A DNA stretch of 64,000 bases from the NCBI GenBank assembly GCA_950106755.1, contig OX467087.1, forward strand, positions 7,940,047-8,004,046, in the 5' to 3' direction. Source of the DNA: Climacium dendroides. Its lineage: Eukaryota; Streptophyta; Bryopsida; Hypnales; Climaciaceae. Shown in pieces: positions 36,486 through 46,470 of the stretch. Within the stretch, counting starts at the first letter, position 1, and each line of letters starts with the position of its first letter. The position numbers and the translations under genes are program-made. The notes beneath the pieces were generated by a model. The model saw only the letters and a list, made by a program, of their open reading frames with translations. It was not told where the DNA came from and did no database searches.

Positions 36486-38119
36486 ATGGCTGGTCGCGAT
36501 TTCTCGAAGAGAAAGGTTGATGCATGGTTTTCAGGAGTTGGAGATGGAACGAGTTTGGACCCGTCTGCAGAATCAGAAAGCCAGATTTCAGAGGCTGTAG
36601 CTGCAGAAGGAGCCATAGCAATTGTGGGTGCGGGAGAGTCTTCGAAGTCGAAGAAAAAACAACGGAAAAGGCACAAGGCCACAAATCCAGAGAAGTGGCC
36701 AAGCAAGGTTGCAACGTGCAAATTGCATGAAGTGGCATTGGGTTTTTTTGAGTAGTATTCGATTCCGCAGTTGAACACAACATATGTGTCGCGCGGATAC
36801 AGGGGGTGGATGCCATCAAACAAAAGTTCCACCACATGTTTTGGAGAACAATGAGCGAGGATGAGTGGTTGGAAGACCGCACAAAGGAATCCTTCAATCA
36901 TTGGCTAGAGTCACAAGTGCAAACGTGCATCTTCAACCTTGCCCAAGTTGCGGAAAAAATCAAAGGCTTTCAAAAGAGTGTAGTTCCTAAACAACAAGCA
37001 TTGAATTTGTTGCACAAGAAGGTGTATTGGTGGCATGAAGCAATGCGGGGACTATCTTCAAACAACATCCGTTCTGCTCCGTGGTTTCAACAAAGTCAAA
37101 ACTTGGCCTTTGGTCAACAAGCTGCGGGTGGAGTGGTTTTTCTTGAGAGAGGAGTTGTGGTGGTTCCGTTGTCTGGCCATAACAAACAAGGGGGGCACGG
37201 GAGGGTGCGCAAGGTTTGTCTTCAGAATTCAAACCATATTCCCGAGAATATGGAATTAGCTGGGAAGTCGGCCGTGCGTGTTGATGACTTGAAGAAGTCA
37301 AGGGAGAAGTTGTCCATTGAGGCATTGGTTTGTCCATGCGATCATCCAGGGGTCATCAAATTCTTTGCCATAAATGACATGACCATAGAGTGTTATTCTC
37401 AATGGTGGAATGGAAGTACTCTGGGCGCCATGTTTACCCTTGATGAGAAGACCCGAGATCCAGACGAAATTGGGGAGGTGGCTTACCATGCAACTCCACA
37501 AACAATGCAAGCTATGAAACGACTTATGGCATACAGACGCAAGCGAACCGAACTTGCGTGGGCGTTGCTCTGCATTGTGGATGCAGTGCAACAATGTTCA
37601 GTATTGCACAACGACATCACACCGGAGAACATCATGCTTCACTTTCCGAATGACGATAGAAGAACCGTGTGGATTGGTCTATGTGATTGGGGAATGGGTA
37701 GCCGCATCAATGAAGAAACCCCTTCTCTTTACCAATTCAGTTGTGCAAATAAGTTGCAGGCAACTCGCAAGCAACGTTGGTGGGTGGCTCTGGAGTTGAT
37801 GTACATGGTTGGAGAGACAGGAACTTCAACATCTCCTAGTCGCATGGGTAAGCCACCATCTGTTAGTATACACACGGATGGATACTCCATAGGGAGATTG
37901 GCTATGAAGGTATGGAAAAAGGATCGCGAAAATACAGAGATGATTTCTGACCATACGGCATTTGGTACATTTCAAGCGACACTGGGTGAATTGTGCAAGG
38001 TGGAGCCACTACAACGACGCTCAGTGACATTTGCCGTGCAACGTCTAAGTGGTGCTCCAACGTTTTGGACACCACCCGTGGATTGCTACCGCGAGGCCCG
38101 GAAAGAACAAGACCTTTAA
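36486..38119 (+). pseudogene. Protein-kinase-like protein with a basic N-terminal segment, broken once near its start
   Basis: The ATG at 36486 opens a frame (MAGRDFSKRKVDAWFSGVG, then an acidic stretch and a KSKKKQRKRHK basic cluster) that stops at TAG 36753-36755. The other frame, open to TAA at 38117-38119, continues it after about a 1-base shift between 36745 and 36806. It has kinase-like landmarks: AGKSAVRV, SIEALVCPCDHPGVIKFFA, then SVLHNDITPENIML (HND in place of HRD, with the Asp and Asn kept) and LCDWGMGS (DWG in place of DFG). The C-terminal lobe is short (YSIGRLAMKVWKK). The Gly-rich loop is weak, so it may be a poorly active kinase or a pseudokinase. No intron is needed. The array, TATA box and decay suggest an element gene and not a host kinase. 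Confidence 0.6.
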
Positions 38120-38711
38120 GATGACTAAGCGTGCAATGAGGATTAGATGATAGTGTATTACCATATAGTTGCAAAATTAATGTTTTCTTAGCAAATGTGG
38201 TTATTATAGTATCGGCTTGAGGACATCCATAGCAATGTAGCACACTTTGTGCCCTCAATCCATTTTGTACTTGTTTTTATATATATATAAATGTATTTTA
38301 TCTAAACATTGAGTGTATCTTTTTTTTATCACACCTCAAACAAGTAAACAACTACAACAAACACCTTGAAGTCAAATTTGACTATCAACCCAAATTTATC
38401 TTTTTATTCAAAATCAGTAGAATATTTTAATATTTTTGGCTAGTATAAGAATCCATTTTCTAGTTATGCCTTTTTTAATTTAATGAAAAAATCTATTTAT
38501 TTTGATTTTAGAAAAGCTAAACATGGAAATCAAATCATATTAGTTACAATATGTATCAAAATAAATTGAAACCCTTACCATAAATGAAGGATAGAATGAA
38601 AGGAACAAAAGTACTACTTCATATTAATGCCGATTTCAATATGTAAGGTATTGAGCCTCAAAATCCATTGCATTTGAAAACATGAAGATCCTATTGCCTT
38701 TTGAAAAACAT
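38120..38711. other. Spacer between convergent kinase-like and hAT genes
   Basis: AT-rich DNA holds the 3' flanks of both genes. A short 'tatatatataaatgtattt' run at 38278 and no recognisable hAT end are seen. Confidence 0.4.
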
Positions 38712-41700
38712 TCAACGTCTTCCATGCCTAAGAACGCGCCTAGAAGTATTGGCCGTTGCTTCTGCTACAATTGGTTCATTACCACCACTTTCTACTCGTG
38801 GACCTTGTCGAGGCACTGTCCCTAGATAATCACTATCTCCTGGAACCTCACCATCTTCGCCTATACTAGCACCGATGGACTCGCCATCATCACTGGATGT
38901 TGCACTACCACTTTCGCTACAGGCATTCGAATTTCGATTTCGTTGTGGTCGAATTATAGAAGACAATGTTCGAAGAGGCCGTTGGCCCGTTGCGTCCATA
39001 ATGCCATCTATACTAGGCCCTCCTATGTGAACTTCTCTTGAAAATGGTTGGAATGCCGCTTCTTCTCTCGTTAGTCTTGTACGTGTTCTAAGACTTACAC
39101 GTTGACTAGTAGTACCTTCATGTCGTGGATGCTTCCCTCGATTATTGGCGCGTGTAGGTGGGTGCAATGAAGTCGGATTTGTAGTCGTACACTGGGACAC
39201 CATACTAGCCAATCGTGTACCTATCGTTGAAGTGGGTCCATGTAGACGAACTCCGGAATTAGATGGCCTAGCTGAACTTTGGATTTGTAGATTCTCTAGT
39301 ATTGGTGTTTGACGTTGTAGTGCAACATCCCCTTGACTTGGAGGGGGCATATCTAATTCTCCACCATGAAGGGGCCCTTCTCCGTGGGTGGTCCTCGTAG
39401 GCAATGATTGTGGTACTACTACGTCTTGTTCACGTCCTCTTTCCATGTCAACACTATCTCTTTCCATTGGAGCATCAACTTGTACATCGATAGGATCTGG
39501 ATTTAGTGGTCTCGGTGCCACAATGTCTTCATTCGTATTTCCCCCGCTTGGCCCAACATTCCACCCTTGTGGCATTTGTGGTGGACTTCCATCATATCCC
39601 TCGTGGTCATTGTCGTTATTATCCCCCTCTTCAAAGTCAAATACAGATGCATCAATTAGAGGACGCACTCCTCTCGCCCCCTGAAATCCATGGAATGATG
39701 GGTCATCGCCATCATTGGAACTATCATCTGAATCGTCATCATTGGGGTTAGAGCGAACCGAACCACGGTCTAGACCATCCGATTCATCGGTCATGGAATC
39801 TTCTGACATCATGTTCTTGGTGTACCACCTTGTCGGATTTGCTACAGCCCTTTCTCTAAGAGTTTTGGAATTGGTGTAAATGTAAACCAATTCCTGAGCA
39901 CGCTCTGATGTCAGTCTATTGCGTGATTTGTTGTGGACAAACGAATATATGCTCCAATTGCGTTCACACAACGATGCAGAGCACACTTGGGCGAGGATCT
40001 TTTTTGCAATTGGTGCAAGTGTACGAGCACCGGCTCCGAGAAGGTCCCACCATTCGTGAGGCTGCAAATTTAAAGTGTTTACATCGGAAAGTCCACCAAA
40101 AATGCCCCGACGATCTCGAAATGCTTGGTACTCAGACAAAGCTGAAGCAAATGCTTGATCTGGAACAGCCAATTTGCGCAATACTTTCAATATGCCTTCT
40201 TTTGCCTCGTCATCATCCATTAGCAAAACTTCGTCAAGTAAAAAAGGATTCAATAGAGCCCCAGCATAATGCAAATCTGTCCTTAGCATGCCCCAACGCT
40301 TGTAAAAATCATCGATGGCAGGAATTGCATACCGTGGTTCCAAAGAAAATGGTGGATCCCGTAAAGATAAAACATGCTTTTCCACCTTTTTCATCACAAA
40401 CCATGCCTTGTCTAAGCATGGGTGCTTGCCATCAAACTCTCTAAGAGCAACCAATACGGGCTCCACTATGTGCACAAAGTTTAAACATCTCCTCCAAAAT
40501 TCATCCGTTCGTACATACTGTCGCACATCGTTGACTTTTATTTTCTTTTCCTTTGATGTCAATCTCTCTGTGTACTCATTCCATTGTGGATCGTGGACTG
40601 TTGATTCTATCGCTACCCTCACATGTACCAAACGCTCAATCATAAGGAACATGGTTGCAAAGCGTGTTTCAACGGGATTCTTCAAAATGAGATTAGGAGA
40701 ATGTCGTCGAAAAATTGCAAGTGGCATGTGATGTGTGCGAATGTATTTCACAATTGACTTGGCTTTCTTGACCATACTTTTTATCCAATCTTGTTTGCCC
40801 CAATCTTCAAGTAGAAGGTCAAGTGCATGTGCTGAACACCCTTGAAAATATAAGTGTGGAAATCGACGAAGTAACAAAGCACTAGCAGCCAACATGTTCG
40901 CTGCATTGTCTGTACAAACTTGTACCACATTTTGCGTCCCTACCCTGTCAATATAATCACCCATGCAATTAGCCACATAAGTAGCATCTTTGCGTTCGCC
41001 TATTGTGTCTATGGATCCAAGAAATACCTCTCCACTTGTACATGCCAACATGACATTCATCAATGGTCGATGGTTGACATTGTCCCATCCATCAGAGCAT
41101 ATTGTAACGCCGTACTTGTGAATTGGTGCCTTTGTCTTCTCCACTACCATTGCCGCCACTTCATCTTTTGTAGATTTCATGAGGTTTGTACGAAGTGCAT
41201 GGTATGCTGGAGGTTTATAGCCAACTCTCGATTCTGATGTTGATTTCACGGCATCCAAAAAAGCCGGATGCCTCGCTACATTGAAAGGTATATTGACTTC
41301 ATAGAAGAACTTAGCCCACTTTTTGTCTAGTACTTGCTTGTTTGATGTATTCATTCCTTTTTGCACAGACAATTGCCTCATTGATCGACTGTGGGCCAAA
41401 CTCAGGTTGAGTGCGTCTGATGATCGTACTTGAGAGCTTTGTCCCCTAGTGTTTTCTCCTCCATCGTTTCCTGAGATTGAGGCATCAAGTTCTTGTTCAC
41501 CACGTACAACACTCGGAAGTACCATTGATGGAGATGTCACTTCCACATCCTGTCCACTCCTGTCCGAAGTGCTTGCAAGTATATCCCCTCCGCAATTATA
41601 AAACATTAGCTTCACGGCTGCACTAACTTTAGTGCAAGCTCTCACTCCAGGGAGCTTGTCTATTTGTCGGTACCCCAAATGGAAAAGCAACCGATCTTTT

Positions 41701-41795
41701 CGATAGCTTAGCAAAGCTTCGCAAAACTTGCAAGCAACTTTTCCATCCACTCATAGTGTGTACCAAGATTCCCAATGTGATCTTCCTCCACCCAT
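38712..41795 (-). CDS. hAT-superfamily transposase, nearly intact
   Basis: An uninterrupted frame of 1012 codons ends at 38712. Its first codon (GTG, 41750) is preceded by one in-frame TGA (41751-41753) and then 14 codons back to ATG at 41795 (MGGGRSHWESWYTL). Across the TGA a BED-type zinc finger becomes whole: DGKVACKFC with C7, C10, H24 and C39 of the long frame. A DUF659-type region follows, with ICSDGWDN (D220) and VCTDNAAN (D281). The C-terminal hAT dimerisation segment includes SLCERNWSIYSFVHNKSRNRL (E596). D220, D281 and E596 are the expected RNase H-fold catalytic residues. Residues 650-1012 form an unusually long acidic, Ser/Asp/Pro-rich tail ending in basic residues. The TGA could derive from CGA by CpG decay. 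Terminal repeats and the 8-bp target duplication were not found. Confidence 0.88.
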
Positions 41796-42010
41796 TGCTC
41801 TTATCTATTCTTTCCTACTTGCCCCTGCACAAGAAAGAAGATTAGTATTTTGTATGAAATGCAATGTAGAAGCAATACTTGTTGCTCTCACAACAAGTGC
41901 CACCACAACACATTCTTCTTGGATTTTGCTTTACCGCAATGGTTGTACTCCAACCAAGTCATGAAAGCTAAAATCAGCAAGGAAAAGTAATCTTGAATTG
42001 GCGTAAGTCC

Positions 42011-42018
42011 TTAATATA
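42011..42018 (-). promoter_or_regulatory. TATA-like box upstream of the hAT transposase
   Basis: Minus-strand TATATTAA lies about 215 bases before the ATG at 41795 and about 40 bases from the edge of array 4, mirroring the spacing at the kinase-like and RING genes. Confidence 0.35.
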
Positions 42019-42055
42019 CACCTTTCAGGGCGATCCTAAAACCCTAAAACCCAGC

Positions 42056-42405
42056 TAGACGGACTGACGCAGGCGGCTGATGTGTCGACGGGTGGACCCT
42101 AAGCCCAACGGAAACGGCCTCCCGTCCTGGGGATGGCTTCTCGTCCTGGACAGCTTCCCGTCCTGAGGACGGCTTCCCGTCTTGGGGACGGCTTCTCGTC
42201 CTGGGGACGGCCTGCCGTCCGGGGGACGGCTTATTGTCCGGGAGGTCGTCCAAGAGTCCGTCCACAGCTGGACAGACTTCATCCATGCTGAAACAGTCAT
42301 GTCAGTATTGGTGACGGATCCTGACGACGTCACGACACGTCAGGACGGATGTGTCATGACATCCGGACGTGAAAAGCCCACGTCACGTCCGGATAGACAA
42401 CCCTG
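42056..42405 (+). repeat. GACGG/CCGTC array 4, between divergent hAT and piggyBac genes
   Basis: From 42115 to 42240 units of about 19-20 bases, such as CTGGGGACGGCTTCTCGTC, repeat about seven times, each a GACGG-spacer-CGTC palindrome. At 42295-42400 there follow 'gacgacgtcacgacacgtca' and 'gacatccggacgtgaaaa', which resemble the leader of array 1. The hAT start is about 260 bases to the left and the piggyBac frame about 220 bases to the right, so one array may serve both. Confidence 0.85.
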
Positions 42406-42621
42406 TGTCCCACGGTGGTGGGCACGGCCATTGAAGGGGAAGATATGCTATGCGATTCATTGCAGATTGATTTCGGATCATATCTGGGAGTGCAGACTTT
42501 ACCTTGCTTTGTGTGTCAAGAGATTCATTCAATAAGCAAAGAGACTTCCAAGCATCTTGACAATAATTCAACATAAGAGATTGGAGGAGAACCTGGAGGA
42601 GGAAATACACATGTTGTTGCG

Positions 42622-44372
42622 GTGAATACTGGTGGATTGGAGGGCTGGGAGCTTGCCGAGAGCGATTCCAACCATGATTGGGATCTTGAGTTGTCGAATT
42701 TAAGGAGTGACTATGTTGAGGGCCTATCTAGCGGTGCAAGTTCTGTCGATGCATTTGAAGATGACCGCCTTGCTCTATTAGGGGAATTGAGAGTTTATCC
42801 CCTTGATGTAGAACCTCAAAGGCCGGACCTTGACTTGAAGTATGCTCAGACGAACTGGCACGCTCAAACATAGTCCCTCTTGCCGCGCCAAAGCTTTTGC
42901 GGTAAAATGCCAGGCCCAAGCGATGATCTGCCAAGTAATGCCTTGTTGCAGCCCGTTGAGTACTTCTTGCTCTATTGGGATGAAGTCTTGCAGCGGAAGA
43001 TAGTTCGTGAAAATAACGAGTATGCAGATTATGTTGATCCAGCCATAGGAAAGCGAAAGGGTGGTGAGTTTGCAACACAACCCATTACTTTAGAAGAATT
43101 CCGTCAATTTACAAGGATTTGTTGTCTTATGGGCGTCTAAAACCAGCCTTGCATTCGGGATTACTGGCGGCATGGGTATGGTGCTTTGTTTTGTGAAGAT
43201 GTAGCATCCATGATGTCACGGTGGCGTTTTGAGTACATCTTCAAGTGCTTACATATGACATCGAGGAACAACTTTGTGACTGACAAGCGCAGTCTTCAGT
43301 ACGATCCCATTGGCAAGTGTAGGTGGATTTTGGAGCATGTGGAATCTCATTTTCAGCAAGTGTGGAACTTGTCTCCGTACGTGATTGTGGATGAATGTAT
43401 GGTGGCTTACAATGGGAAATTTTGCTCTTCAAGCAGTATCTCCCTACCAAGTCCATCACTTATGGGATCAAAATTTGGGCGATGGCGTGCTTAGTTACCT
43501 GTTATGTTTACAGGTTGGAGGTTTATGTGGGGAATGATAATACTCAAGCAAATACTAGACATGTTGGAGCCCAAATTGGCATGGTGGGACAAGTGGTGAG
43601 TCGTTTGACTCACGGGCTTGAAGGAAAATGGTATACAGTTACATGCGATAACTTCTTTACATCACCTTTCCTCTTCGACGATCTACTTGCCCGTGGCTTT
43701 TATGCAGTGGGAACTGCTAGGAAACAACGCAAAGGCTTTCCTACAAGTCTTGGCATCACGCATGATCAACCACGAGGAACACTTCACATCCGCATGCACA
43801 AGGATAGGAAAATGGCTGCCATCTTGTGGCAAGATACAAAGGGGGTGTACTTCGTAAGCACTGCAGTGGATCCAATGGTCCCTGGTGGGATTGCGACCAA
43901 CCATCTTTTTGGACAAAGGATCACCGAGGTGCCCACATATCCCATTTAGATCTTTTATTCTCAAAAGATGGGAGGAGTTGACGTAGGAGACGCAAATAGG
44001 TACGAAGAAATGGTGGCATCGAATTTATTTTTTCTGTTTGGACTCATCTCTAGAAAATGCTTTCACAGTTCACAGGGAAATGGCCAAGAGATTAGAGGAG
44101 AGACCATTGACCCACAAGGAGTTCCAACTACGAGTTGTTTATTCGTTGATGGGGCGTCCTTACAAGGCGGAGAGAACGCAAGTTGTACCTCGCAGACCAT
44201 GGAGCGGCCATGCCAAACAGGAATTTGTCATGTGGCCTACAAAACGACCTTGCGCCAAGTGTGCTGCATTTGCAAGCGTCGCACATTCTACATTTGTCCA
44301 ACTTGTGAGGGGGCTCAATTTTGCACTGCTCAATGCTTCGAGTTCTTTCACAATCGAGGCACTCGTATTTAG
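42622..44372 (+). pseudogene. piggyBac-type transposase (DDE_Tnp_1_7), broken
   Basis: The protein can be followed through three frame pieces. 42622-43494 has stops TAG at 42871 and TAA at 43138. From about 43430 a second frame runs to TAG 43947-43949 and on to about 44010, then the first frame (44020-44260), then the second again to 44372. Landmarks follow piggyBac order: VDECMVAYNGKF (first Asp, 43390-43392), YLPTKSITYGIKIWAM, VTCDNFFTS (second Asp, 43647-43649), KMGGVDVGDANR (third Asp, 43980-43982). A C-terminal Cys-rich zinc-binding tail follows (CICKRRTFYICPTCEGAQF, then CTAQCFEFFH). All three catalytic Asp codons survive, but the stops and frameshifts make it non-functional. Such enzymes cut and paste at TTAA. 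Acidic N-terminal sequence (SDSNHDWDLELSNLRSDY) is typical of the family. Confidence 0.85.
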
Positions 44373-44454
44373 CCCCAACAAGATTTCCCTTTCTAGATTA
44401 GTAAGTGCTCTATCATGCAACATTATAAACTATCCTTGCACTGTATGGTTGTGA

Positions 44455-46176
44455 GGGGGGCTTGTTACATTGATTTGCAGTGCTAGAGAGGTGTCTGTTG
44501 GCAGTTCCGTTGTTTAGGCTCGCTTCGTCAATTTTAAACAAGATAGATCACTCAGATCGACCACTCATTTTTTTCTCCTAATTGCAGGTTGCAGTTGGTA
44601 CTAATCGAATGCTTGAATCAAGTTTGGGTGGACATGTGTAGGAGGGCCTGGAGTAGCGACGATGAGGCAAGAGGTAGATGGTATGCACACTTTTTATACA
44701 TCATGAATGGAGCTCAACTTAACAAGTATTGTTGTATTGTAGAAGTAAAGGATTAAAATACAATCCCTACAATATATACTACAGAATTATTGATGCTCAT
44801 AGATGCTAGAAGTTTCATAGTGACGTTTATGTAAATGCTCTATAATGGCCATTTTGAGGATGATATACTTCAGCCCGGATTCTTAATGCCAGTTTACCAT
44901 GTTCCATCACTCTCTCCCTCATGCCCATGTTGAATTGTTGCCTTTGTCTGTTTTTCTACTCATAAATACTAATTTGCAAAACTTCAAGAGATATGAGAAT
45001 CCTATGCTCCTAGTCAAGCTCTGAGACGAGAGTTATGTTTAGATTTCCTGGTAGCCATGATGATCAGCTTTGCAACGTACATCCTTACTAATGTATTCTT
45101 GAGTATTGCATTTTTTCATGAAAGTGGTTTACAGACTTGGAGTTCATAGTGGTGCTACAACCCCATGGTAGCAAGTGCGTTAATTTTATTACAGAAAAAG
45201 TGGATACTATAGACTTTGATGATCTTCTAAAGCTTGGCACAAATGGCGTTGTTCAAACATTGGGCACTTGAGGGTGGTTGTCCGGGTTGCTCTTGAACAT
45301 GGGATTTCTAGCCTTCATTTTGTTGTTCCGATCCTGTGCTGCGATCACTGTGGCTGCAACACATGCATATGGCGTGGCACTTGGCGTCATTGAGACATTG
45401 TCATCAGTGAATTCTCCAGATTTGAATTGAGTCGATGTTGTAATTGAATTTGATCATTGTTGGTTCCAGTCATGTGGGGGGGCAAGCCTTGAAAGGTAGA
45501 CTCGCGCCTCGAAGGGTGTGGAGCTGTGAGCTATGAGGTATGTTATTTGAAATTATGTCATTATGAATCTCACTTCCTCTTGCATTCCTAAACCGCCAGC
45601 CTCCTTCATGCTTCTTTTTACATTCCTTTGTTTGTCAAATGCCGTAGTATTTGTATGTGTTCCTTGTCTTTTCCCACACCGCGGTTATTACAAATGTGTG
45701 AAGTGGCACATCTATTTTGCAAAGATTTGTGAATTAGGCACTTCAAACACTGCTTTCCTTGAAACTGCCAAGCAACCACCTTAGTTCAGCTGACTTCTGC
45801 GTTCGCGATGGCAGATAGTACTCGAACTCCACCTTGGCATTCCCTGCACAGGCCGTCATCAGCATTCTTCCATCATCACGTAGAAGGGAACACCACGTGG
45901 CCCCTTTGAGCTCAAAAAAGAAGGCATCAGAAAGAAATACGCTCAACAATCGACGATACTGCATATAACTACCCCCCATCACATACGGAAGTAAAGATCC
46001 ATTATAAAAACAATCATTTGACTATGGATTTTCCTCTTAATTTTTCTCAAAGATACATTCTTCCTTGCTCATTCAATCGGTACGGTTAGATCAATGAATG
46101 TTGTCATCATTCTCTTGTTTTTGCCATAGGTGCCTTTCAGCCCAAAACTGCCTTGCCTGCCCCCCAAAACGACCAC
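44455..46176. other. Region between the piggyBac remnant and its probable right end
   Basis: It is mixed-composition DNA without a recognised gene. A 79-codon minus frame at 45743-45982 (SVFLSDAFFFELKGATWCSL in its middle) and a 73-codon plus frame at 45563-45784 are open but unrecognised. 'ggtgcctttcagcccaaaac' at 46128 leads into the TTAA end. Confidence 0.35.
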
Positions 46177-46193
46177 GGTCCTTAAAGGGTTAA
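46177..46193 (+). mobile_element. Probable right terminal repeat of the piggyBac element
   Basis: GGTCCTTAAAGGGTTAA matches the right end of the long TTAA element at 755-771 (GGTCCTTTAGGGGTTAA) in 15 of 17 positions and ends in TTAA. It lies downstream of the piggyBac frame in the expected orientation. No matching left end was found upstream of 42622, so its link to the transposase is inference. Confidence 0.5.
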
Positions 46194-46204
46194 TAGTGAA
46201 ATCA

Positions 46205-46470
46205 TTAACACTTTTAGTCCTTAGTGTCCTTCAAGGATTTACCCCCCCAAAGATAGGTTGATCACCTTGGAAATCATCCTTTTGGATATTGTTTTATATA
46301 AATCACTTACTTAAAAATATCCAAGAGCACTTATTGGAGGTCAAATTCTTGTACAAGACCTCTCCTTTTCACACCAAAATTCAAGAATGAACATCTATAT
46401 TTTTGTCCTACATAGAAGGATTCTTTGTCATCTATTAAACACTTACTATCTAGAGTCTTTTTAAGGTTAA
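46205..46470 (-). mobile_element. Short TTAA-ended element (266 bp), inverted copy
   Basis: TTAACACTTTTAGTCC at 46205 and AGTCTTTTTAAGGTTAA ending at 46470 bound 266 bases. The reverse complement carries 'gacaaagaatccttctatg', 'aaaaggagaggtcttgtaca' and 'atccaaaaggatgatttcca', matching the copies at 59539-59804 and 63430-63688. It sits only 11 bases from the probable piggyBac end. Confidence 0.65.

Noticed and set aside
42025..42034. CAGGGCGATC as a hAT terminal repeat
   Set aside because: The start is suitable, but I found no inverted partner or 8-bp duplication on the other side of the transposase.
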